Position numbers and translations under genes: made by a program. Of a stretch of DNA of 64,000 nucleotides, positions 1-8,801 are shown piece by piece. Source of the DNA: CAMLIZ01 sp966212505 (lineage in GTDB: Bacteria; Pseudomonadota; Gammaproteobacteria; Burkholderiales; Burkholderiaceae_C); NCBI GenBank assembly GCA_966212505.1, contig CBIHRS010000017.1:51270-115269 (forward strand), in the 5' to 3' direction. The notes under the pieces are model-generated. The model was not told where the DNA came from and searched no databases. It saw nothing but the letters and a program-made list of their open reading frames with translations. Positions within the stretch are counted from its first letter, which is position 1, and each line of letters opens with the position of its first letter.

Positions 1-1983
1 GCCGATCGGCGCCTTCTTGCCGGGGTCGATCAGCGGGATCAGCGCCGCGAGCGGATGGACAGCACCCAAGGCCAGCGCTGCCACCGCCTTCAAGCCGATC
101 GGCTTGGCTTCGAGCCGCACGTGGGGCTGCGCGAAGCTGCCCTCCAGATGCACCGGTGAGCGCAACGTCATCGGCGAGAAGTCCTTCGGGTCGGCATGCG
201 CCACCAGCCCCAGCTGCTCCTTGGCGAGCGACACGTCGCCGCCCACCAGCAGCGTGGTGTCCGAGGTGTCGACGATGCCCACATCGGCATGCAGCTCGCC
301 ATTGCGCGCGGTGAACTGCGTGACCGCGCACTGCATCGGCAGCTCGTTGTCGCCCTTCACCAGCACGCCCAGCGCCTGCGCGATGTCGAGGCCGGCGGCC
401 TCCATGGCCAGGTGTGAAACGCGACCGTCGTTGACCCAGGCGGCGACCGTGCCATCGAGCGAGGCCAGCATGTCGGCCGTCGAGCGCCCGGTGCCGGTGA
501 ACTTGATGTGGCCGCCCATGCGGCCGGTGATGTAGCTCGCCTCGGCCTTCGGTGCTGCGGCAGCACCCTTCTCACGCGCCTCGGCAGTGTGCTGGTTGCG
601 CATCTTGAGCCAGCGCTCCAGTTGCACGCCGCTCCAGTGCAGGTCGCCAGCCCATCGTGGCTTCGCCGTGTTGCGGCCATCCAGGCCGAGCTGGCCCTGG
701 ATCTCGCCGCCGGACATGCGCGCCAGCAACTGGTCGACCGTCAACACCCCGTCGTGCAGGCCGATGCGGCCGCGGAGCGGTGTCAGCGGCTCGAGGTAGG
801 CGGTGTGCAGGTCGGCCTGCTGGAGGTCGACGCGCACATCGGCATTCATCATCTTCAGCGACGGAATGTCGAAGCTGCGGTCGGGCAGCACCTTGCCCGC
901 GGGCTTGGACGGATGGCCGGCGCCCGGCGCGGGCGCACCGAGGGCCGGGCCTAGGTCGGCGAGGTCGAGATTGCGCCCGCGCAGCACGCCGGTCAGCAAG
1001 GGCGGCGACGGTCGCCGGTCGAAGGTGAAGTCGCCCGCCAGGCGGCTGGAACCCACCTCGAAACGGCCGACGTTCGCCTTCCACACCTGGCCTGACTTGC
1101 CGAGCTTGCCCTCCATCTCGAAGGCGGCGGTCGTCGGCAGCGTCACGCCGAAGGGCTTGCCCGCCTTAGCGAGGGACGTGCCGCTGACCACGAAGCGGCC
1201 GTTCAGCGCCTCGAGGTGCACCACGTCCTGCGCCTGGCCGTCGAACTTCAGCTTCAGATTGGGCGTGTGTGCCTGCAGCGTCACCGGCACCGCGACGCTG
1301 CTGCCCTCGGGCGCCACCAGCGGCAGCACGCCGTTCGAATGCATCGTGAAGCTGAACTGCCCCTCGCGATAACGGCCGTCGCCCTTGATCCGCAAGCCGG
1401 CTTCGCGGCCGCCCGCCGTGCCTTCTTCGGTGCTGGCATCGGCCTTCAGATGCACGTCGGTGGGTGCGTCGTCCAATTGCAGGTGGCCATCCCGCACCAT
1501 CAGATGCTCGAATTCCGGAATGCGGCCTTGGCCTGCGCGCGCCTCATGCGAGGCGAAGTCCCAGTTGGCCCGGCCGTCGGCACGGCGCCACAGCAACGCG
1601 TCGAAGCCGCCGACCTCGAGCGACCGCACGTGCAAAGGCTGAGGCTCCTTGCTGGTCGCCAGGTGCCACAGCGTCGACCACGGCAGACGAAGCGTCACGT
1701 CGCGCGCCTCGAAGAAGCGCTCGTCGGGCTGCGCGGCCCAGCGCGGCGGACCGATCGCGAGCCGATCGCTGCGCACACTCAACTCGCCCAGCGTATGCAT
1801 CCTGAAGGCCGGTCCGACCTCGACGCGGCGCTCGAGCCGCGTGTCCAGGAAGCGCTCGAGCGGGCCACGCAGGAACGGCCACCCCATCCATTCGCACACA
1901 CCGAACGCCACCACCAGCACGACGAGCACGGAGCCGAGGCTGGTCAGGATCGGATGGGATCGAAAGGGGTTGCGGTACTCCAT
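1..1983 (-). CDS. AsmA family protein (C-terminus beyond window edge)
   Basis: The frame is open from an ATG at 1983 to the window edge, about 661 codons, with no stop. An N-terminal membrane segment at roughly residues 13-30 (SLGSVLVVLVVAFGV) is followed by a long beta-rich body with repeated short strands. Near the edge a segment (PLAALIPLIDPGKKAP) resembles the C-terminal part of Burkholderiales AsmA proteins. AsmA/TamB-like proteins are inner-membrane-anchored periplasmic proteins linked to outer-membrane lipid or protein homeostasis, and this is inferred from family membership. I see no strong ribosome site before the ATG. The true C-terminus lies outside the window. Confidence 0.8.
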   Translation of the reverse strand, partial: MEYRNPFRSHPILTSLGSVLVVLVVAFGVCEWMGWPFLRGPLERFLDTRLERRVEVGPAFRMHTLGELSVRSDRLAIGPPRWAAQPDERFFEARDVTLRLPWSTLWHLATSKEPQPLHVRSLEVGGFDALLWRRADGRANWDFASHEARAGQGRIPEFEHLMVRDGHLQLDDAPTDVHLKADASTEEGTAGGREAGLRIKGDGRYREGQFSFTMHSNGVLPLVAPEGSSVAVPVTLQAHTPNLKLKFDGQAQDVVHLEALNGRFVVSGTSLAKAGKPFGVTLPTTAAFEMEGKLGKSGQVWKANVGRFEVGSSRLAGDFTFDRRPSPPLLTGVLRGRNLDLADLGPALGAPAPGAGHPSKPAGKVLPDRSFDIPSLKMMNADVRVDLQQADLHTAYLEPLTPLRGRIGLHDGVLTVDQLLARMSGGEIQGQLGLDGRNTAKPRWAGDLHWSGVQLERWLKMRNQHTAEAREKGAAAAPKAEASYITGRMGGHIKFTGTGRSTADMLASLDGTVAAWVNDGRVSHLAMEAAGLDIAQALGVLVKGDNELPMQCAVTQFTARNGELHADVGIVDTSDTTLLVGGDVSLAKEQLGLVAHADPKDFSPMTLRSPVHLEGSFAQPHVRLEAKPIGLKAVAALALGAVHPLAALIPLIDPGKKAPIG

Positions 1984-2011
1984 CGGGACGAGAGGTGGTA
2001 GTCGTTGCCGA

Positions 2012-2173
2012 TCAGTGCAGCACGACGTGCGGCGGCGGCCCGTATTCATCGGGCTCCGGCATCTGCGGGTCGGGCGGCGGCGGATCGAGCTCCGGCGGGA
2101 ACGGCAGCTCGTCGCCCTGCTGGTGATGTGGTGGCCGATAAGACGGCGTAGGGGGCGTGGAATGACAGTACAT
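2012..2173 (-). CDS. Small proline-rich hypothetical protein (53 aa)
   Basis: I prefer the ATG at 2173, because CAGGAG lies nine bases upstream of it. An in-frame GTG at 2197 has no such site. The 53-residue product has 18 prolines, several His-Pro and Glu-Pro runs, one cysteine, no membrane segment and no signal peptide. I do not recognise the family. It lies between the AsmA gene and the divergent DUF3563 promoter. Proline-rich ORFs can arise by chance in GC-rich DNA, so the call rests on the ribosome site and the otherwise empty interval. Confidence 0.35.
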   Translation of the reverse strand: MYCHSTPPTPSYRPPHHQQGDELPFPPELDPPPPDPQMPEPDEYGPPPHVVLH

Positions 2174-2260
2174 CTGGTGCATCTCCTGAGGATTCACCTT
2201 CAGGAGACGGCAGGCGCCGTGCCTGCCCGTGGCCTAGTTCACACGCTCTAACCGCTCAGG

Positions 2261-2308
2261 TTGGCAGCGAACGATCTAAGGGTTTACACTAATCACCAGG
2301 GTAAACCC
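2261..2308 (+). promoter_or_regulatory. Promoter with inverted repeat upstream of the DUF3563 gene
   Basis: TTGGCA at 2261-2266 and TACACT at 2285-2290, 18 bases apart, make a good sigma-70-type pair. A perfect 8-base inverted repeat (GGGTTTAC at 2280-2287, GTAAACCC at 2301-2308, 13-base spacer) overlaps the -10 and probable start site. That is the usual position of a repressor operator. The cognate regulator is unknown. Confidence 0.5.
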
Positions 2309-2353
2309 GAATATCTCGGAGCCCCCCGGAGCGACGGCTCAAAAGGCCGCCGG

Positions 2354-2539
2354 ATGCAGATGAAGACCTTGATCCAGTTCCTGAAGACCCTGTTTGCGGA
2401 CCTGTTCGAAACCCAAGCGACCGCCGAGGAGCGCTACCTCGCCGCAGCCACCGACGTCTACGACCTCGAAGACCGCATGCGCTCGCTGGACCGCGCCCGC
2501 GCCTCGAACAACAGCCTCGGCTTCTCGCTCGCCCGCTGA
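2354..2539 (+). CDS. DUF3563 family small protein
   Basis: The 61-residue product begins MQMKTLIQFL, or MKTLIQFL from the ATG at 2360. Its middle and end (ERYLAAATDVYDLEDRMRSLDRAR) match the conserved pattern of DUF3563, a short family common in Burkholderiales and of unknown function. An amphipathic N-terminal helix (residues 3-17) is followed by an acidic/basic coil. The frame extends upstream to 2261, but that part overlaps the promoter and inverted repeat, so I start at 2354. It has its own promoter upstream and a strong terminator downstream, so it is monocistronic. Confidence 0.7.
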   Translation: MQMKTLIQFLKTLFADLFETQATAEERYLAAATDVYDLEDRMRSLDRARASNNSLGFSLAR

Positions 2540-2548
2540 CCGCACCTA

Positions 2549-2566
2549 TGCGCTTTAAGAAGCGCA
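2549..2566 (+). other. Small hairpin after the DUF3563 stop
   Basis: TGCGCTT (2549-2555) and AAGCGCA (2560-2566) form a perfect 7-base stem with a 4-base loop, ten bases after the stop codon. It may support the terminator that follows immediately. Confidence 0.4.
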
Positions 2567-2572
2567 AATAGA

Positions 2573-2597
2573 AAAAGCCACCCGTTGGGTGGCTTTT
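2573..2597 (+). terminator. Rho-independent terminator, bidirectional shape
   Basis: AAAAGCCACCC (2573-2583), a GTT loop and GGGTGGCTTTT (2587-2597) form a perfect 11-base stem ending in a T run on either strand. It ends the DUF3563 transcript and could also end the minus-strand lysC/tRNA transcript just beyond the tRNA gene. Confidence 0.85.
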
Positions 2598-2603
2598 GTA
2601 TTT

Positions 2604-2696
2604 TGGCGGAGTCGGAGGGATTCGAACCCTCGATGCAGGTTTTGCCCACATACTCCCTTAGCAGGGGAGCACCTTCGGCCACTCGGTCACGACTCC
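2604..2696 (-). tRNA. tRNA-Ser (anticodon GCU)
   Basis: The reverse strand reads as a 93-base class II tRNA. The acceptor stem GGAGTCG pairs with CGACTCC and is followed by an encoded CCA (2604-2606). The anticodon loop CTGCTAA carries GCT at 2660-2662. A long variable arm follows and then the TψC sequence GGTTCGAATCC. GCU reads the serine codons AGU and AGC. The gene lies just downstream of lysC on the same strand. Confidence 0.97.
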
Positions 2697-2744
2697 AGCC
2701 GGAAAGCTGCGCATTCTAGCCTTAAAAACGGCCAGAACGCACGA

Positions 2745-4013
2745 TCACTTCGGATCGATTTCGAGATCGAAGGCCTTGTGCAGCGCGCGCACCGCGAGCT
2801 CCATGTACTTCTCGTCGATCACAACGCTGGTCTTGATCTCGCTGGTGCTGATCATCTGGATGTTGATGCCCTCTTCGCTCAGCGCGCGGAACATCTTGCT
2901 GGCCACGCCCACATGGCTGCGCATGCCGATGCCGACGATGCTGACCTTGCAGATCTTGGGGTCGCCGAGCACCTCGGTCGCCCCGCAGGCCGGGCCGACC
3001 TGGGTCTTCAGCAGTTCGAGCGCGCGCGGGTAGTCGTTGCGGTGCACAGTGAACGAGAAGTCGGTCTTGCCGTCGTGCGAGACGTTCTGGATGATCACGT
3101 CGATGTCGATGTTGGCATCGGCGATCGGGCCCAGGATCTGGTAGGCGATGCCCGGCTTGTCCGGCACGCCCATCACGGTGAGCTTGGCTTCATCGCGGTT
3201 GAACGCGATGCCCGACACAACGGCTTGTTCCATTTTCTCGTCTTCCTCAAACGTGATCAGCGTGCCCGAACGGGCTTCCTCTTCCAGATCGATGTCCCAC
3301 GGGGTAAAGCTCGACAGCACGCGCAGCGGCACGCGGTACTTGCCTGCGAATTCCACCGAGCGGATCTGCAGCACCTTGGAGCCCAGGCTCGCCATCTCGA
3401 GCATCTCTTCGAAGGTGATGGTGTGCAGGCGGCGCGCCTCGGGTACCACCCGCGGATCGGTGGTGTAGACGCCGTCCACATCCGTGTAGATCAGGCACTC
3501 GTCGGCCTTCATCGCCGCCGCCACGGCCACGGCCGAGGTGTCGGAGCCGCCGCGGCCCAGCGTGGTGATGTGGCCCTCGGGGTCGATGCCCTGGAAGCCG
3601 GTGATGATCACGACCTTGCCGGCGGCGAGGTCGGCACGCACACGGGTGTCGTCGATGCGCTGGATGCGGGCCTTGGTGAACGACGAATCGGTCTCGACCG
3701 GCACCTGCCAGCCGGTGTAGCTCACGGCCTCAAGCCCTTCGGCCTGCAGCGCGATCGCCAGCAGCCCCACCGACACCTGCTCGCCGGTGGCGGCGATCAT
3801 GTCGAGCTCGCGGTTGACCGCAGCGGTGATCTGCGAAGGCGCCAGCTCTTTCGCCAGCCCGAGCAGCCGGTTCGTTTCGCCGCTCATCGCGGAGGGAACG
3901 ACCACCATCTGGTGGCCGGCACGGGCCCATTTGGCCACGCGCTTGGCGACGTTGCGGATGCGCTCGGTCGAGCCCATCGACGTGCCGCCGTACTTGTGAA
4001 CGATCAATGCCAT
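2745..4013 (-). CDS. lysC: Aspartate kinase
   Basis: The 422-aa protein phosphorylates L-aspartate, the first step towards lysine, threonine and methionine. The N-terminal amino-acid kinase domain carries KYGGTS (residues 7-12), GRGGSDTS (153-160) and TDVDGVYTTDPR (177-188). The C-terminal third (from about 265) holds the paired ACT domains used for feedback inhibition, with NVSHDGKTDFSF and SEEGINIQMISTSEIK. The length fits a monofunctional enzyme with no fused homoserine dehydrogenase. The ATG at 4013 puts the KxGGTS motif at the expected distance from the start. Upstream sequence in the same frame looks non-coding. tilS lies upstream on the same strand, and tRNA-Ser follows. Confidence 0.97.
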   Translation of the reverse strand: MALIVHKYGGTSMGSTERIRNVAKRVAKWARAGHQMVVVPSAMSGETNRLLGLAKELAPSQITAAVNRELDMIAATGEQVSVGLLAIALQAEGLEAVSYTGWQVPVETDSSFTKARIQRIDDTRVRADLAAGKVVIITGFQGIDPEGHITTLGRGGSDTSAVAVAAAMKADECLIYTDVDGVYTTDPRVVPEARRLHTITFEEMLEMASLGSKVLQIRSVEFAGKYRVPLRVLSSFTPWDIDLEEEARSGTLITFEEDEKMEQAVVSGIAFNRDEAKLTVMGVPDKPGIAYQILGPIADANIDIDVIIQNVSHDGKTDFSFTVHRNDYPRALELLKTQVGPACGATEVLGDPKICKVSIVGIGMRSHVGVASKMFRALSEEGINIQMISTSEIKTSVVIDEKYMELAVRALHKAFDLEIDPK

Positions 4014-4107
4014 GGAGCTTGCTGGGAAGCAGTGGAGGAAAGCGCGCGCGACCTGTGGTGATCGCAAACCCTCGATTCTAACGGCCCGATCAGGGTCTTC
4101 CCGGGTT

Positions 4108-5430
4108 TCAGCCGCGGTACTGTGCCGCGTTTCGCGCAGGAACCCATTGCAGCCGCCACTGCGGCTCGCCCGGCGCCGCCCAGGCGCGGGCATCCATCCC
4201 CAGTCCGGGGACGAACACCAGCTCCTGCCCGCAATACACCAGCGGCCCTGTGCGCTGCCAAGGCGCGACGCCTGCGGCCTGGAATTGCTTCTTCAGGCTG
4301 CGAGGCAGGCTGCGGGGCCGGCACTGGAACTGTTCCGCCCCCACGCGCGGCCGCAGTTCGACCGGCTGCTCGAACCGACCGACCGCCAGGCCCTCGCAAG
4401 CAGTCGCCTCGACGAGGAGTTCACCGCCCCATTCATGCAGCGCATAACTGCCAGGCCCATCGATGCGCAGCAGCTGCGAAGACATCGGAGGATCCACCTG
4501 AGCGTCGGCCTCAGGCGACCACGAGAGTTGGCCGCGATACCGCACCCATTCGCCCCCCTCCCCCGGCCAACGGGCCGGCCCGGCGCTTTGAGGGAGTTCG
4601 TCGAGCAGCCGCTCGATCAGCGAGCCGCTGGCGCCATGCCCGCTGCGTTGGCGCATCCAGGCTCGCAACGCGTTCGCGCGGCGCGCAGGCGACAGAGCGC
4701 ACCACGCATCGATGCGCAGGTGCTGCCCTTGCGCGATGCCGGACAGGTCCTGCTGCGCCAGCTCACGCAGACAGTCGGCTTCCTGCTGGGCGCGCCGTGC
4801 GGCAGCAACCAAGCTCGACTCCACATCCGCAAAGGCTTGCGACAGCGCCGGCCACACCTGAAGACGCAGCCGATTGCGCGCAAAGCGGGGATCATCGTTG
4901 CTGGCATCGTCGACATAGCGCAGCCGGTGCCGCTTCACGTAGGCCTCGATGGCCTCGCGAGGCTGATCGAGCCACGGGCGAGCCCACACCAGCCCCTCCC
5001 GCTCGACGCTCTTCGGCATGGCTGCCAGCGCCTCGGCACCGCCGCCGCGCAACGCCTGCAGCACAACCGTCTCGGCCTGGTCGCGGCGGTGATGGGCCAA
5101 CAGCACGAGTCCGGCCCGCGCCTCATGCGCCATCTCGGCAAGCGCGCGATAACGCCCGCGACGCGCCCAGGCTTCGATGCTCTCGCCGCGCGCCGGTTGC
5201 CCCGCGAGCCGGCGATGCAGCAACCGAACTGGAAGACCGCGCCTGGCCCAGCGCTGGCATTGCCGCTGCACATGCCGCAGCCACTCATCGGCCGCAGCTT
5301 GCAGGCCGTGATGGACGTGAAGCGCGATGACCTGCAGATCCAGCATCGCCGCCTGCTGCAGCGTGGCATGCAGCAAGGCGGTGGAGTCGCGGCCGCCGCT
5401 GTGGGCCACAGCTACGCAGCGTGGCGCCAT
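4108..5430 (-). CDS. tilS: tRNA(Ile)-lysidine synthase
   Basis: The 440-aa cytoplasmic enzyme modifies C34 of the tRNA-Ile CAU anticodon to lysidine, so that AUA codons are read as isoleucine. The ATP-pyrophosphatase loop SGGRDS lies at residues 11-16, and LLAHHRRDQAET is the second conserved block. The long C-terminal part is the TilS substrate-binding region and ends near KQFQAAGVAPWQRTGPLVYCG. The ATG at 5430 is chosen because it places the P-loop at the usual position. It starts 32 bases after the accA stop. Translational coupling with accA is likely because I see no strong ribosome site. Confidence 0.93.
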   Translation of the reverse strand: MAPRCVAVAHSGGRDSTALLHATLQQAAMLDLQVIALHVHHGLQAAADEWLRHVQRQCQRWARRGLPVRLLHRRLAGQPARGESIEAWARRGRYRALAEMAHEARAGLVLLAHHRRDQAETVVLQALRGGGAEALAAMPKSVEREGLVWARPWLDQPREAIEAYVKRHRLRYVDDASNDDPRFARNRLRLQVWPALSQAFADVESSLVAAARRAQQEADCLRELAQQDLSGIAQGQHLRIDAWCALSPARRANALRAWMRQRSGHGASGSLIERLLDELPQSAGPARWPGEGGEWVRYRGQLSWSPEADAQVDPPMSSQLLRIDGPGSYALHEWGGELLVEATACEGLAVGRFEQPVELRPRVGAEQFQCRPRSLPRSLKKQFQAAGVAPWQRTGPLVYCGQELVFVPGLGMDARAWAAPGEPQWRLQWVPARNAAQYRG

Positions 5431-5462
5431 GGCGTGATCGGGCCGGGCGGAAAAGGAACGGC

Positions 5463-6434
5463 TCAGCGTTCCTTGGTGTCGCTGAAGCGGCCGTAGGCCT
5501 GCAGGCGCTCGTAGCGGCGCTGCAGCAGTTCCTTGACCTTCAGATCGGACACCTGGCGCAGCGCTTCGTTGAGCGCGCGCTTGAGCTGGGCCGACATGTG
5601 CTTGGGATCGCGATGCGCGCCACCCACCGGCTCGCTGACGATCTTGTCGATCAGGCCCAGTGCCTTCAGGCGATGCGCGGTGATGCCCAGCGCCTCGGCC
5701 GCATCCGACGCACGATCGGCGGTCTTCCACAGGATGGACGCACAGCCTTCGGGCGAGATCACCGAATACACCGAGAACTGCAGCATCAGCACCTGGTCGG
5801 CCACGCTGATCGCCAGCGCGCCGCCAGAGCCGCCTTCGCCGATGATCGTCGTGATGATGGGCACCTCGAGCTGCGCCATCTCGAAGATGTTGCGGCCGAT
5901 GGCCTCCGACTGGCCGCGCTCCTCGGCGCCGATGCCGGGATAGGCGCCCGGCGTGTCGACGAAGGTGAAGACCGGCAGGCCGAATTTCTCGGCCAGCTTC
6001 ATCAGGCGCAAGGCCTTGCGGTAGCCCTCTGGGCGCGACATGCCGAAGTTGCGCGCAGCGCGCTCCTTGGTGTCGCGGCCCTTCTGGTGGCCGACGACCA
6101 TGCAGGCCTGCCCATTGAAGCGGGCCAGGCCGCCGACGATCGAGAGATCATCGGCAAAGGCGCGGTCGCCGTGCAGTTCCTGGAAGTCGGTGAAGATGTC
6201 GTTCACATAGTCCAGCGTGTAGGGCCGCTGCGGGTGGCGCGCGATCTGCGTCACCTGCCAGGGCGAGAGGCTGGAGTAGATGTCCTTCGTGAGCTGGGTG
6301 CTCTTCTTGTCGAGGCGTTCAATCTCTTCCGAGATGTCGACGGCCGACTCGCTCTGCACGTAGCGCAGCTCTTCGATCTTCGATTCGAGCTCGGCAATCG
6401 GCTGCTCGAAGTCAAGGAAATGTCGTTTGCTCAT
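5463..6434 (-). CDS. accA: Acetyl-CoA carboxylase, carboxyltransferase alpha subunit
   Basis: The 323-aa subunit works with AccD to transfer the carboxyl group from carboxybiotin to acetyl-CoA, the first step of fatty-acid synthesis. The start MSKRHFLDFEQPIAELESKI is the family's N-terminal coiled segment. ELHGDRAFADD, FVDTPGAYPGIGAEERGQ and EGGSGGALAI are hallmark blocks. The length matches the family. It sits between a DNA glycosylase gene (upstream) and tilS (downstream), an order familiar from Burkholderiales. Confidence 0.97.
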   Translation of the reverse strand: MSKRHFLDFEQPIAELESKIEELRYVQSESAVDISEEIERLDKKSTQLTKDIYSSLSPWQVTQIARHPQRPYTLDYVNDIFTDFQELHGDRAFADDLSIVGGLARFNGQACMVVGHQKGRDTKERAARNFGMSRPEGYRKALRLMKLAEKFGLPVFTFVDTPGAYPGIGAEERGQSEAIGRNIFEMAQLEVPIITTIIGEGGSGGALAISVADQVLMLQFSVYSVISPEGCASILWKTADRASDAAEALGITAHRLKALGLIDKIVSEPVGGAHRDPKHMSAQLKRALNEALRQVSDLKVKELLQRRYERLQAYGRFSDTKER

Positions 6435-6506
6435 CCGGTTCGTCGAGTTGAGGTTCGATGAAGGCGCTGTGGCAGCGCATGCGCTTGGGCGCGCTCGGGG
6501 CCGGGA

Positions 6507-7157
6507 TCAGTAGTCCACCGGCAGCGGATCGAGGCTGCGCCAAATGTACCACGTGGCCACCGAGCGAAAAGGCGCCCAGGCGTCGCCCAGCTCGCGCGCC
6601 TCGGCGCGCGACACGGGCTCGCCGCTGAAGTAGTTGATCGAAATGCCCTTGAGCAGCCCGAGGTCATCGAGCGGCAGCACGTTGGGCCGCATCAGGTGGA
6701 AGATCAGGAATATCTCGGCCGTCCAGCGGCCGATGCCGCGGATCGCGACCAGTTCCTCGATGATGGCCTCGTCGTCCATCTGCTGCCATTGCCGCACATG
6801 GACCGCGCCCGATTCGAAGTGCTGCGCGAGGTCGAGCAGGTAGTCGGCCTTGCGCGCCGACAGCCCTGCTGCACGCATCGTGGGCACGTCGACCCCCAGC
6901 ACCGCGGAAGGCGCGATGCGATTCGATGGCCCGCCCACCGCCTCGGCGAAGCGACCCCATACCGCCTGAGCCGCCGAGACGGAGATCTGCTGCCCGACGA
7001 TCGAGCGCGCCAGGGTCGTGAAGGCATCGCCACGGCTTTGCAGGCGCGCCTCGCCGAACTGCGGGATGAGCTTCTTCATCACGCGGTCGCGCTTGGCGAG
7101 GTGCTTGCAGGCCTCGTCCCAGTAGTCGGGCGTCACGCCCGCCGGACTGCGACCCAC
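6507..7157 (-). CDS. DNA-3-methyladenine glycosylase (HhH-GPD, AlkA-like)
   Basis: The 216-aa protein should remove alkylated bases from DNA in base-excision repair. The helix-hairpin-helix (EELVAIRGIGRWTAEIF, about residues 134-150) is followed by PLDDLGLLKG, where D165 is the likely catalytic aspartate. An upstream block, ARSIVGQQISVSAAQAVW, is also typical. It lacks the N-terminal TBP-like domain of E. coli AlkA, so it belongs to the shorter class. The likely start is a GTG at 7157, only three bases after the cysS stop. I see no clear ribosome site, so an internal start is possible. Confidence 0.88.
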   Translation of the reverse strand: MGRSPAGVTPDYWDEACKHLAKRDRVMKKLIPQFGEARLQSRGDAFTTLARSIVGQQISVSAAQAVWGRFAEAVGGPSNRIAPSAVLGVDVPTMRAAGLSARKADYLLDLAQHFESGAVHVRQWQQMDDEAIIEELVAIRGIGRWTAEIFLIFHLMRPNVLPLDDLGLLKGISINYFSGEPVSRAEARELGDAWAPFRSVATWYIWRSLDPLPVDY

Positions 7158-7160
7158 GGC

Positions 7161-8537
7161 TTACGCTTTGACCCAGGTCGTGCCCTGAGGCGAATCCTGC
7201 AACTCGATGCCCTGGGCCGCGAGCTCCTTGCGGATGCGGTCGGCCTCGGCGAAGTTGCGGGCCTTCTTGGCCTCGGCGCGCGCAGTGATCATGGCCTGGA
7301 TCGTCGACTCGTCGACACCGGTGCCCGCCTGCAGGTAGGCGCGGGGCGACTGCTGAAGGATGCCCAGCACCGCGCCCAGCCCCTTCAGCAACGCAGCGGT
7401 CTCAGTCGAACGCGTGCGGTTGAGCTCATGCGCGAGCTCGAACAGCACGGCCACTGCACCGGGCGTGTTGAAGTCGTCGTCCATCGCGGCACGGAAGGTC
7501 GCGGCCTGCGGCAGGTTCCAGTCGACCTGTACCGCCTCGGGCACATCAATGCCATCGAGCGCGGTATAGAGCCGGCGCAGCGCATTGCGTGCGTCGTCGA
7601 GGTTGGCGTCGCTGAAATTGAACGGGCTGCGATAGTGCGTGCGCAGCATGAAGAAGCGCAGCGTCTCGCCGTCGTAGCTCTTCAGCACGTCGCGGATGGT
7701 GAAGAAGTTGCCGAGCGACTTCGACATCTTCTCGTTGTCGACATTCAGGAAGCCGTTGTGCATCCACACGTTGACGAACGGCTTGCCGGTCGCGCCCTCG
7801 CTCTGCGCGATCTCGTTCTCGTGGTGAGGAAACTGCAGATCCATGCCGCCCCCGTGGATGTCGAACTGCTCGCCCAGCAGCGCGCAGCTCATCGCGGAGC
7901 ATTCGATATGCCAGCCGGGGCGGCCGGGGCCGAAGGGCGCGGGCCACTTGGCGTCGTCGGGCTCGCTCTCCTTGGCGGCCTTCCACAACACGAAGTCGAG
8001 CGGATCCTCCTTGCCATCGGCCACCGCCACGCGCTCGCCCGCACGCAGCTCATCGAGCGACTTGCCCGACAGCTTGCCGTAGCCGGGGAACTTGCGCACC
8101 GCGAAGTTCACGTCGCCGTTGCTCGCACGATAGGCCAGGCCCTTGCCTTCCAGCGCAGAGATCATCGCCTGCATCTGCGGCACGTATTCGGTGGCGCGCG
8201 GCTCATGGGTCGGGCGCTCGATGCCGAGCGCGCCGATGTCGGCATGCATCGCGGCGATCATCTCGTCGGTGAGCGCGCGGATCGGCATGCTGCGCTCGAG
8301 CGCACGCTTGATGATCTTGTCGTCGATGTCGGTGATGTTGCGCACGTAGGTCACGCGATAGCCCGAGGCGCGCAGCCAGCGGTAGACCACGTCGAAGGCC
8401 ATCATCATGCGTGCATGCCCGACGTGACACAGGTCGTAGATCGTCATGCCGCACACGTACATGCGCACGTGGCCGGGTTCGAGGGGTCGGAAGGTTTCCA
8501 GCTCGCGTGAGAGCGTGTTGTAGATGCGCAGGGTCAT
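7161..8537 (-). CDS. cysS: Cysteinyl-tRNA synthetase
   Basis: The 458-aa class I synthetase charges tRNA-Cys. HVGH (residues 38-41) is the HIGH motif and KMSKS (270-274) the second ATP-binding motif. Zinc ligands include C29, C213 and the FPHHENE histidines (238-239). The C-terminal part (from about 310) is the helical DALR-like domain followed by the anticodon-binding tail. The ATG at 8537 gives the standard N-terminus MTLRIYNTLSRE. An upstream in-frame ATG at 8561 would add eight unneeded residues. It heads the run cysS–glycosylase–accA–tilS–lysC. Confidence 0.97.
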   Translation of the reverse strand: MTLRIYNTLSRELETFRPLEPGHVRMYVCGMTIYDLCHVGHARMMMAFDVVYRWLRASGYRVTYVRNITDIDDKIIKRALERSMPIRALTDEMIAAMHADIGALGIERPTHEPRATEYVPQMQAMISALEGKGLAYRASNGDVNFAVRKFPGYGKLSGKSLDELRAGERVAVADGKEDPLDFVLWKAAKESEPDDAKWPAPFGPGRPGWHIECSAMSCALLGEQFDIHGGGMDLQFPHHENEIAQSEGATGKPFVNVWMHNGFLNVDNEKMSKSLGNFFTIRDVLKSYDGETLRFFMLRTHYRSPFNFSDANLDDARNALRRLYTALDGIDVPEAVQVDWNLPQAATFRAAMDDDFNTPGAVAVLFELAHELNRTRSTETAALLKGLGAVLGILQQSPRAYLQAGTGVDESTIQAMITARAEAKKARNFAEADRIRKELAAQGIELQDSPQGTTWVKA

Positions 8538-8689
8538 CGACCGAAGACTCAAGGAAAACAAAGGCGGCCGTCGGCCACCGAAGCGTCGGGCGACTTGCGG
8601 GCCGAGGCCTCCCGCGCCTCGATCACGGCCCCTGCCGAACCCGGCACCGCAGACATCAGGGTCTGGCCGGCTGGCCGCTGGGGCGTCGC

Positions 8690-8695
8690 TACAAT
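8690..8695 (+). promoter_or_regulatory. Candidate -10 element upstream of the TPR gene
   Basis: TACAAT at 8690-8695 lies in the divergent interval between cysS and the TPR gene. No convincing -35 partner is visible, so only the -10 is offered. The remainder of 8538-8801 shows nothing else I can support. Confidence 0.3.
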
Positions 8696-8801
8696 CGAAT
8701 CAGTATAGCGGGAGCCTCTTTTTCGAGCAGCCACCGCAGCCCGCGGCCATCGTGCACCCGACGCCGGTTGCCGCAATTCTTCCCTCCCCTCGCTCCGGCC
8801 G

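Noticed and set aside
2589..4061. Plus-strand open frame spanning the tRNA and lysC
   Set aside because: It begins inside the terminator, crosses the tRNA gene and has a low-complexity His/Ala/Asp composition.
6696..8510. Long plus-strand open frame opposite the glycosylase and cysS
   Set aside because: No motif is seen and its composition is His/Arg/Leu-rich. cysS is unambiguous on the other strand.
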